Both the position numbers and the translations under genes were made by a program. From assembly GCF_014648175.1 (NCBI RefSeq), contig NZ_BMQP01000007.1, forward strand, positions 186,001-250,000: a stretch of 64,000 nt of DNA. The letters run 5' to 3'. Of the stretch, positions 30,256 through 39,200 are shown one piece after another (position 1 is the first letter of the stretch; each line of letters starts with the position of its first letter). This stretch comes from Planobispora rosea (GTDB lineage Bacteria; Actinomycetota; Actinomycetes; Streptosporangiales; Streptosporangiaceae). The notes below the pieces were generated by a model. It made no database searches. It was not told the DNA's origin and worked only from the letters and a program-made list of their open reading frames with translations.

Positions 30256-31008
30256 TCATTTGTAGAGCCGTACGGCCAACGGCACCAATATCACGGTCGC
30301 CGCCACCGCCCACGCCCCGGTGAAAAGCACCGGCAGCAGGACCGGGCCGCCGCCGGAGAGGCCGACCAGCGCGTCACCGGCCAGCGAGAGCGGATTGGCC
30401 CGCACCACCGGCTGCAGCCACCCGGGGAACTGCTCGACGGGCACGAACCCCGACGACAGGAACAGCAGCAGCGTCACCGGCGTGTTGAGGGCCCCGCTGA
30501 CCGCCTGCTCGCTGGAGGCCGCCATGGCCACCACGACCGCCAGCCACAGGAAGATCCAGGCGAACAGCGCGACGACCGCGAAGAAGCCGAGCACGGCGAG
30601 GGGTCCCCCGGTGAAGCGGAACCCGGCCAGGTGGGCGACCGCCGTGGTGACCGCGGCCACCAGCACCGCCCGGACCAGGTCGCCGACGATGCGTCCGGCG
30701 AGCACCGACAACCGGCTGATGTTCATGGACCTGAACCGGTCGACGATGCCGCTGCGCAGGTCGGTGAAGAAGCCCACGCCGGTGCCGACCGCGCCGTAGG
30801 CGGCGCTGAACAGCACGATGACCGGTGCGAGCCGGTCAATGTAGCGGCCGCCGTGTGTGGCCGCGCCGACCAGCTCGCCGAAGACCAGCAGCATCAGGAA
30901 GAGCAGGATCAGCGGGAACATGACCGCGTCGGCGACCAGTTGCGGGCTCTTGGCGAAGCGCCGCAGATTGCGCCCGGCCAGCAGGCCCGTCTCGGTGATG
31001 GTGCTCAT
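30256..31008 (-). CDS. ABC-2 type exporter permease (DrrB-like), second
   Basis: 250 residues; ATG 31008 overlaps the stop of the preceding permease (ATGA). Six hydrophobic segments are visible (FPLILLFLMLLVFGELVGA; LAPVIVLFSAAYGAVGTGVGFF; VRAVLVAAVTTAVAHLAGF; FAVVALFAWIFLWLAVVVAMA; TPVTLLLFLSSGFVPVEQFPGWLQPVVRANPLSLAGDALV), with the typical DLRSGIVDRFRSMNISR amphipathic loop of DrrB-type permeases. It pairs with the other permease and the ATPase, probably as an exporter of the cluster product. Last gene of the 15.6 kb minus-strand NRPS operon. Confidence 0.9.
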   Translation of the reverse strand: MSTITETGLLAGRNLRRFAKSPQLVADAVMFPLILLFLMLLVFGELVGAATHGGRYIDRLAPVIVLFSAAYGAVGTGVGFFTDLRSGIVDRFRSMNISRLSVLAGRIVGDLVRAVLVAAVTTAVAHLAGFRFTGGPLAVLGFFAVVALFAWIFLWLAVVVAMAASSEQAVSGALNTPVTLLLFLSSGFVPVEQFPGWLQPVVRANPLSLAGDALVGLSGGGPVLLPVLFTGAWAVAATVILVPLAVRLYK

Positions 31009-31780
31009 GTCGCCCTCCGGAACGCCTGGACGGCCGCGGCCGAGAAGACCGCCAGCAGCCCGGCCAGCCACGCCACCGCCGTCAGCACGGGTCCCGCCGT
31101 CGGTCCGCCCCCGGCCAGCGCCCGGAGCGCGTCCAGCACGGCGGTGACCGGCTGGTGCCGTACGAACGGCTCGATCCAGCCGGGGAAGGCGTCGGCGGGC
31201 ACGAAGGCCGAGGAGATCATCAGCAGGGGCAGGTAGACGACGTGGAGCGTGGCGGAGACCGCCTCCGGGTCCCGCGAGACCAGCCCCAGCGCGCTGGTGC
31301 CCGCGGACACCGTGAGCGCGAAGCCCACCGACAGCGCCACGAAGCCCAGCGCGGCCGGCAGCCCGGCCTGGAAACGGAAGCCCGCCACGTAGCCGGTCGC
31401 GATGATCACCGCGATGGCCAGGAGCGCACGCACGCTGTCGGCCGCCATCCTGCCCACCACGACCGCGCCGCGGCTGATGGCCAGCGAGCGGTAGCGGGCC
31501 AGCATGCCGTTGCGGCGGTCGGAGGCGAAGCAGAAGGCCGCGGTGATGGCCACGGAGAACATCCACTGCACGACGATGGCCGGGGGCAGGAACTGGGCGT
31601 AGACGATGCCGCGTGCCTCCAGCAGGTTGCCGAACAGCGCCAGGAAGCCGAACACGAAGATGACCGGGAAGACCACCATCGTGCTGATGGTGTCGGCCGT
31701 CGAGTTCAGCCTGATGTTGCGCCCGGCCAGCAGCAGGCCCTGCCCGAACAGGTTGCCGAGGCCGGCTTCGGTACCGGTCG

Positions 31781-31784
<4 letters not shown>
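31005..31784 (-). CDS. ABC-2 type exporter permease (DrrB-like), first
   Basis: 259 residues; GTG 31784 overlaps the ATPase stop (GTGA). Hydrophobic segments include VVFPVIFVFGFLALFGNLL, IVVQWMFSVAITAAFCFASDRR, ALLAIAVIIATGYVAGF and VVYLPLLMISSAFVPADAFPGWIEPFVRHQPVTAVLDALRAL, the last being the conserved ABC-2 motif. The loop SDRRNGMLARYRSLAISRGAVVVGR matches the second permease. It forms a heterodimeric membrane channel with that protein. The product exported is inferred from position. Confidence 0.9.
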
Positions 31785-32731
<947 letters not shown>

Positions 32732-32802
32732 GCGCGCCGCCTTCCGTGTCAGCCGTCTACGTCTTTGGCGTCATGCCAGTGCTCCCTGGTATCCGTGCCC
32801 CG

Positions 32803-33174
32803 TCAGTCCTCCTGTTTCACCGGGGTCTGCTGGTGGAAGACGAGCTTCCAGGCACTGCCGCTGCGCTCGTAGACGCTGGTCATGTAGAGCTGGAAGGAGA
32901 AGTCCGACTGGCTGAGCCGCACCGTGGCCCGGTAGGTGATCAGGGCCGACTCGTGGCCGAGCGGCAGCACCTTGACGTCGTCGAGCCGGTAGTCGTCGAA
33001 CGGCGCCTTGTTGGCGTCGATGTCGTCGGCCAATTCGCGACCGGTCTGCAGCCCGTCGGGCTCGACGCAGATCGTGCGCTCGGTGACCAGATCGCGATAG
33101 AACGCACCGTTGCCGACGGAGATGGCCGCCCAGCCCTTCTCCTCCAGCTCGCGCAGTTCCTTCTCGATGGTCAT
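32803..33174 (-). CDS. SnoaL/NTF2-like small protein (DUF4440-type)
   Basis: 123 residues from ATG 33174, behind GAGGAGCACGCGAG. The sequence has the cone-shaped NTF2-like pattern: an N-terminal helix (EKELRELEEKGWAAISVGNGAFYRDLVTERTICVEPDG), then strands DVKVLPLGHESALITYRATVRLSQ and FQLYMTSVYERSGSAWKLVFHQQTPV. Many such proteins bind small ligands; a few are cyclases or hydrolases. No catalytic residue can be assigned. It lies between the type II thioesterase and the exporter in the NRPS operon, so it probably acts on or carries the product. Confidence 0.75.
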   Translation of the reverse strand: MTIEKELRELEEKGWAAISVGNGAFYRDLVTERTICVEPDGLQTGRELADDIDANKAPFDDYRLDDVKVLPLGHESALITYRATVRLSQSDFSFQLYMTSVYERSGSAWKLVFHQQTPVKQED

Positions 33175-33242
33175 CTCGCGTGCTCCTCTCGTGTCGGGGT
33201 TACGGGGGTGGCGTTCCGGATCACGGGGGTGCCGTTCCGGGG

Positions 33243-34022
33243 TCACGGGGTCGAGGGCCAGCGGCCGGGCAGTCCGCAGCACAACAGCACCTGCCCGACC
33301 AACGCGTCTTCCTGCGGAACCAGGTAGAAGTGATCACCGGGGAAGACCCGCAGCCGGAACCGTCCCGTGGTGTGGCGCTCCCAGGCAGCCGCCTCGTCGC
33401 GGTCCACCTCGGGGTCGGCGTCGGAGACGCAGGCGCAGATCGGAGTCCGTATCGGCACCGTGTCCCGCGGCCGGTAGGTCTCGATCAGCCGGTAGTCGGC
33501 CTCGATCGTGGGCAGGACCAGCTCGCGCAGCGCGGGGTCCCGCAGGACCTCCTCGGCCGTGCCGCCCAGCCTGCGCAGGTCCTCCAGCAGCGCCTGCTCG
33601 CCACCGCGGTGCACGGCGGTACGGCGGAGCCGGTCGGGAGCCGGCCGGCCGGAGACGATCAGCCCGGTCAGCGGGCGGCCGAGGGCGGCCTCCAGCGTCC
33701 TGGCCGTCTCGTGCGCGACGGCGGCGCCCATGCTGTGGCCGAACAGGGCGAGCGGCACCTCGCCCAGCGCGGCCAGCGCGGCCGTCACCGGCTCGGTCAG
33801 CTCCTCCATGGTCCGGGCCGGCGGTTCGCGCAGCCGGTCCTGGCGGCCGGGGTACTGCACGCCGTACAGCTCGACGCCGTCGGGCAGGCGCGCGCCCCAC
33901 GTCTTGAAGAAGCCGGCGGCCCCGCCCGCGTGGGGGAAGCACACCAGGCGCAGTCTCGGCACGTCCTGTGTGCGCAGCGGCCGCAGCCACAGCTCGCGCT
34001 GACGGGTGGTCGTGATCGTCAT
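33243..34022 (-). CDS. Type II thioesterase
   Basis: 259 residues; ATG 34022 overlaps the reductase stop (ATGA). An alpha/beta hydrolase of the RifR/GrsT class with LVCFPHAGGAAGFFKTW, the nucleophile GHSMGAA (Ser97), the Asp region PICACVSDADPEVDRDE and the His in FPGDHFYLVPQ. Such enzymes clear misloaded or stalled acyl groups from NRPS carrier proteins. It ends 68 bases before the SnoaL-like gene; the gap contains an imperfect repeat of about 20 bases (GGGGGTG.CGTTCCGG.TCACGG). Confidence 0.95.
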   Translation of the reverse strand: MTITTTRQRELWLRPLRTQDVPRLRLVCFPHAGGAAGFFKTWGARLPDGVELYGVQYPGRQDRLREPPARTMEELTEPVTAALAALGEVPLALFGHSMGAAVAHETARTLEAALGRPLTGLIVSGRPAPDRLRRTAVHRGGEQALLEDLRRLGGTAEEVLRDPALRELVLPTIEADYRLIETYRPRDTVPIRTPICACVSDADPEVDRDEAAAWERHTTGRFRLRVFPGDHFYLVPQEDALVGQVLLCCGLPGRWPSTP

Positions 34023-35173
34023 GCCGGTGGTTCCTCCAGCTCCGTTCTCGCGGCGGCGATCAGCTCGTCGGCGGGCATCGGGCGGGGCGGCGGACCCGAC
34101 AGCCGCTCGGGGAATCCGAGCGCGGTGGCCATCGACTGCCAGACCCCGCTGACCGACAGGTAATACTGCCCAGAACGCAGCGGATCGATCCTGTCCCGCG
34201 CGGCTTTCCAGGTGTCCGTGATCGCGCGGCGGGCGGCCTCCGGCCAGACGGTGGCGAGGAGCTCCCGGTACGCCGGGGCGTCCGCGGGGCCGATCACGGT
34301 GGTCGCGGGCAGGTCGAGGCCGGGATCGGCCGCGGCATCCAGCCGGGTGGTCTTCCTGGCCTCGGCGGGCAGGTGCGGGCGGGGCGACCACAACACCGGG
34401 CCGTGGGTGTCGGCCAGCGTGAGCGTGCCGCCCTCCGCGCCGATGGTGATGCGGTGCAGCAGGTGGGCGTGGTTGTCGGGGTCGGCGGGGTGCAGCTGGT
34501 TCTGCACGCGCAGCGTGAAGGGGACGCCGGCCAGCGTGCCGTCGATCGTCCGGAAAGGGCCCGAACCGGTGGGTGCGGGCAGGTCGTAGGGGCGCAGGCC
34601 GCCCAGCGCCCTGCCGAGGATGTCGAACAGGTGGTAGGAGACCTGCACGCCACAGGCCGCCTCGACGTACAGCGGCCGGAGCACGCGAGCGGCGGCGATG
34701 AAGCGCCGGACCGACGGCAAGTGCACGTAGTGGCTGTTCACCTGATAGATCACCCGATGGGCGCGGGCCTCGCGCAGCGAGGCGGCCAGCTCGTCGCGCA
34801 GCAGCGGCCCTTCCTGCAGGACGTGCACGCCCCGCGCCATCAGCCGCCTGGCCACCGTGCTGCCCGGGCCGCCGTTGACGTCGCCGAGGAGCACCACGCA
34901 GGCCAGGTCGATGTCGCCGGGCACGGTCTCGACGCCGGTGTGGAGGGGCACTCCGGCCTCCTCGGCGCACGCCTGCGAGCGCTCGCCGCCCCTGGCCAGG
35001 ATGCCGGCGAGTTCGAAGGGCGATCCCGGCGCGGTCAGGGCGGCCAGGTGCACCCGGCCGAACCCGGTGCCGCAGACCAGCACCCGGGGGCGTCCGCCGG
35101 CAGCACCCCCCGCTCCCGCGGCGTTCTCCGCTCCCGCGGCGTTCTCCGCTCCCGCGACGCCGTCCGCTCTCAC
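34019..35173 (-). CDS. Thiazolinyl imide reductase (Irp3/YbtU/PchG family)
   Basis: 384 residues; GTG 35173 overlaps the upstream stop. After a low-complexity start (GAENAAGAENAAGAGG, a short tandem repeat) the NADPH fold reads RPRVLVCGTGFGRVHLAAL, the phrase typical of Irp3/PchG, with ACVVLLGDVNGGPGSTVARRLMARGVHVLQEGPLLRDEL and the substrate domain QVNSHYVHLPSVRRFIAAARVL. These enzymes reduce a carrier-bound thiazoline to a thiazolidine in yersiniabactin and pyochelin synthesis. Its presence beside two Cys-incorporating modules predicts that one of the two rings, probably the second, becomes a thiazolidine. Confidence 0.93.
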   Translation of the reverse strand: MRADGVAGAENAAGAENAAGAGGAAGGRPRVLVCGTGFGRVHLAALTAPGSPFELAGILARGGERSQACAEEAGVPLHTGVETVPGDIDLACVVLLGDVNGGPGSTVARRLMARGVHVLQEGPLLRDELAASLREARAHRVIYQVNSHYVHLPSVRRFIAAARVLRPLYVEAACGVQVSYHLFDILGRALGGLRPYDLPAPTGSGPFRTIDGTLAGVPFTLRVQNQLHPADPDNHAHLLHRITIGAEGGTLTLADTHGPVLWSPRPHLPAEARKTTRLDAAADPGLDLPATTVIGPADAPAYRELLATVWPEAARRAITDTWKAARDRIDPLRSGQYYLSVSGVWQSMATALGFPERLSGPPPRPMPADELIAAARTELEEPPA

Positions 35174-36273
35174 AGCACTCCCTCCTCGACCTGCTCGGCT
35201 TCCCCGGTCTCCGCGACCCCCCCGTCGGGGGCGGCGGACGGCCCGACGATCCGCACGGCGTGGTCGGCACGCAGCTCGTCCAGCACGCGGGCCGGGTCGA
35301 GCACGTCGGCGGCGTCGTACACGCCCGGCGGCACGCGGCCGGCGGCGACCTCGCGGGCCGCGACGGCGGCGAGGGCGGCGGTCAGCTCGTAGCTGTCGGC
35401 GGCGTGGGCCAGCAGAACCCTGCCGTCGAGCTCGAACGCGAGCTGGAAGTACGGCTCGCGCCCGAGGGTGTCGAGGCGGGCGGCCAGCTCCAGGTCCTCG
35501 GCGGCCCGTTCGGGCTCCTTGTCCCGCGCTCCGGACAGGGCGCGCAGGGTCCGCTCACCGTCGAAGACGCCCCACCACTCCACCTCCGCCAGACCGACGG
35601 CGCGGGCCAGCCGCTCGGTCTCCTCACTCAGGTAGGGATAGGCGCTGACCCGGCCGGGGAAGTACGGCAGGGACACGCGCTCGGCGGGCCGCAGGGCGCC
35701 GCGGATCACTTGGTGTCCGCGCCAGGCGGCCAGGGGCGTGGCCTGACCGTCCGACAGGGAGGCGACGTAGTCGAGCGCGGCGGCCGGGGTGAAACGGTCC
35801 CGGCCGCCGACGCGGGCGACCAGCCGGACCGGCCGGTCCGCACCCGCGGCCAAGGCCCGGGGCAGCAGCGCGGACAGGCCGGGCATCATCCCGGCGGCCA
35901 GCACCGCCGCGCGCCCGCGGCGGGCACCGGCGGAGGCCGGTCCCGCGGACCGGGCCGCGTCCGTCAGGCGGGCGTGGCCGATCCGCTCACCGGCCACGTC
36001 CACGTAGTGCGCTCCGGCCTCCAGGGCGGCACGGGCCACCGTGTCGAGGATGCGGGCCGAGGGGCCCGCGCAGTTCACCACGACCGCGCAGCCGGCGCAG
36101 AACTCCGCCAGCCGGGCGCCGTCCGCGATGTCCACGGTGACGGTCTCGTCGCCGGGCCGGGCCACGGAGCGGACCCGGGCCGCGTCTCTGCCGCCCAGCC
36201 GCAGCGGCTCCGGCAGGCGCCGCACCAGCGCGCGGCCCACCGCGCCGTAGCATCCGATCACCCCGATGGTCAT
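35170..36273 (-). CDS. Saccharopine dehydrogenase-like NAD(P)-binding protein
   Basis: 367 residues; ATG 36273 overlaps the NRPS stop (ATGA). The N-terminal Rossmann motif is IGVIGCYGAVGRALVRRLPE, followed by the family marks VNCAGPSARILDTVARAALEAGAHYVDVAGE and AVLAAGMMPGLSALLPRALA. The C-terminal half is that of saccharopine dehydrogenase-like reductases. Its role in thiazoline siderophore pathways is not settled: it could act as a second reductase, for example on a carrier-bound intermediate. Tight coupling between the NRPS and the thiazolinyl imide reductase says it works on the same line. Confidence 0.85.
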   Translation of the reverse strand: MTIGVIGCYGAVGRALVRRLPEPLRLGGRDAARVRSVARPGDETVTVDIADGARLAEFCAGCAVVVNCAGPSARILDTVARAALEAGAHYVDVAGERIGHARLTDAARSAGPASAGARRGRAAVLAAGMMPGLSALLPRALAAGADRPVRLVARVGGRDRFTPAAALDYVASLSDGQATPLAAWRGHQVIRGALRPAERVSLPYFPGRVSAYPYLSEETERLARAVGLAEVEWWGVFDGERTLRALSGARDKEPERAAEDLELAARLDTLGREPYFQLAFELDGRVLLAHAADSYELTAALAAVAAREVAAGRVPPGVYDAADVLDPARVLDELRADHAVRIVGPSAAPDGGVAETGEAEQVEEGVL

Positions 36274-39200
36274 GACCGCTCCGGGATTCCGGCCAGCAGG
36301 GTGGCGACCTCCTCCACGTTGGGCGGCTGCAGGCAGCTGAAGTGGTCGCCGGGGATGTCGGCCACCCGCAGCTCGCCCAGGCACAGCTCGCGCCAGAAGC
36401 CGGTCATGTCGTCGCGCAGCCACGGCAGGAAGTGCGTGTCGCCGAGCTGGCGCAGGAAGGTGATGTCACCGGCGTACGGTTCCGGATCGTGCGAGCCGAC
36501 CGCGAGCAGGCTGTGCCGTACCACCTGGAAGGAGGTGGCGATGTGCCGCTCGATGTCGGCGTCGCCGTGACCGGGGTCACCATGGCCGGCGGCCTCACCG
36601 CCGGCGTCGCGGGCGGCGTCGCGGGCGGCGTCGCGGGCGGCGGCACGGCCGATGGCCGCCAGCCGCTCGGCCTGCGGGCGGGCCGCCTGGGCGCGGAAGA
36701 TCTCGGCCGCGGGCGCGAGTTCGCCGGTGAGCGCGGTGACGCGTCCCGGCGGCACCCGGCGCGGGTCCTCGCGCAGGAGCAGCTCGAAGACCTTCGACAT
36801 GAGCCGCTCGTCGGCGGGGTAACCGGCCTCGGCCGGGTCGGCGCCCAGCACCTTGGCGAAGACGTACTCCACCACGAGCTCGTCCTCGATGATCCTGGGC
36901 AGCGTGTAGCTGCTGATCACTGTGAGGCCGGCGACGTGGGCGCCCGCCTCGGTGAGCTGCCTGGCGACCTCGGTGGCCAGCAGTCCGCCCATGCAGTAGC
37001 CGACCACGTGGAAGGAGTCGGTGCCGGTGTCGAGCAGCGCGCGGGTGTAGCGCGCGGCGCGGCGCTCGATCAGCCCACGCGGTTCCTCGGCCAGGTAGGC
37101 GTCCACGTCGGTGACCGCCAGCCCGGCCAGCCGGCCGCCCTTGGCCGCCAGGAGCCGTGACAGCGCGCGGTAGGGGGCCAGGGTGCCGCCGCCCTCGTGC
37201 ACGAGCACGCGCAGCGGGCCGTCGTCCTCCGGCCCGCCGCCGAGCGGGATGAGCGGCGGGCGCTCGACGCGTCCGCCGTCCTCCTCCCGGGCGCCGCCCC
37301 GGCGCAGTTCCTCGGCGAGCGCGGCCACCGTGGGCCGGTGCAGGATCTGGCGGACCAGGTCGTCCCAGTGCATCCCGGACGCGGCGGGGACACGCTCACG
37401 CAGCAGGGCGGCCAGCTTGGCGACCACGAGGGAGTCACCGCCGAGGTCGAAGAAGTCGTCGTCGCGGTTGACCTGCGCCACGTTGAGCGCCTCGGCCCAC
37501 ACCGCGGCCAGCGCGCGTTCCAGGTCGTCGCGCGGCGGCCCGCCCGCCGACGCCCGGTTCACCGCGGCGCGCGGCAGCCAGCGGCGCAGCGCGGCGGCGT
37601 CCACCTTGCCGTTGCGGTTCAGCGGCAGCTCGTCGACGATCTGCAGGTGCGCCGGGATCATGTACTCGGGCAGCCGCCCGGCCAGATGGCCGGCCAGCGT
37701 GGCGACGTCCAGCGGCTGCCGGTCGGCCTTGAAGCGGGCGGCGAAGACGTTCTGACCGAGCGGGCCGGTCACGTCGCCGGGTCCCGGCAGGCAGACGGTG
37801 GCGTCCGCGCCCGCCTCACGCAGCAGCTCCAGCCACTGGTCGCGGCCGAGGAAGGTCTGGTCGAGGCCCTTGCGCAGGTCCTCGTAGTCCCACTTGCGCG
37901 GGTCCTTCTCCGGCATCATGAACTCCATCGAGGTCATGATCTGGTAGCTGTCCTTGGTGGTCTCGATGAAGACCAGCCAGCCGCCGGGGCGCAGCATCTC
38001 GACGAGCCTGCCGAGCACGCGGCCGGCGTGGCGGGAGTTGTGCAGCACGTTGGCGCAGAGGATGACGTCGAAGTCGTTGGCCGTGTACCCCTGCTCGCGG
38101 ACGTCCTCGTTGATGTCGAACAGGCCGTAGCGCACCCACGGCCGGTCGCCGAAACGGCGGCGCGCCTCGGTGAGGAAGAACGGCGACACGTCGGTGAACA
38201 GGTAGTCGACGTCGTACTCCGCGAGCGCGGGGATCATCTGCGCGCTGGTGCCGCCGACGCCGGCGCCGACCTCCAGCACCCGCAGGCCGCCGCCGTGGCG
38301 GGCGGCGATGCGGCGCAGGATCTCCACGGCGGCGTGGTTGACGTAGCGGCTGATGATGTTCTCCCGGTAGGCGGCCTCGGAGATCTCCAGGCGGCCCTCG
38401 GGGAAGAGCAGGGGCAGGGGGTCCATCGCGTCGCGCACCAGTTCGGGCAGGTGCTCGGTGCTGGTCTTGAAGTAGCCGATCAGGTCGGCCGGGTAGCTGT
38501 CCTCGCGTTGCAGCTCGTCGACCGCCCGCCAGGCGTCGTCGAGGTCGTCGGCGGTGGCGCCGCGTACGGCGCGCAGGACGTCGCCCTCGCGCTCCAGGAA
38601 GCCCTCGTTCTCCAGCACGCGCAGCCAGCGGCGCACCAGGCGGTGGTGGCGGGGGGCGGCCTCGGTGGCCCGGATGACCTCCTCGACGGTGGCCGTGGCC
38701 CCCGGCTCGCCGAACAGGCCCCGGCGGACGAGGGCCCGCATGATGCCGACGACCGCGGCCCTGTCCAGCCGGGCGATGAACTCCATGAGCTCGTCGCGGT
38801 CGATGTGCGCGGTGTGCGGGTCCCCGGCCCGCGCCCCCGCCGCGCGCAGCTCCTCCGCCAGCTCCTGCGCCGGCTCCTGCGCCGATCCGTCCGGGCCCGT
38901 CTCCGACGGGGCACGGCGGGCGGGCCGGGCGAAACCGGCCAGGCGGCGCTCCATCCCGTCGCCGTCCACCAGCACGTGCGCGGCGGCGACCGCCGGATGC
39001 TCCTGCATGGCCGCCTCGATCTCGGCGAGTTCGATCCGGTGTCCGCGGATCTTGACCTGCCTGTCCTCGCGGCCGAGGAATTCGATCACGCCGTCCTCGC
39101 GGTAGCGTCCCAGGTCGCCGGTCCGGTAGAGGCGCTCGCCGGTCTCCGGGTGGCGGATGAAACGCTGCGCCGTCTTCTCCGGGTCGCCCAGGTAGCCCAG

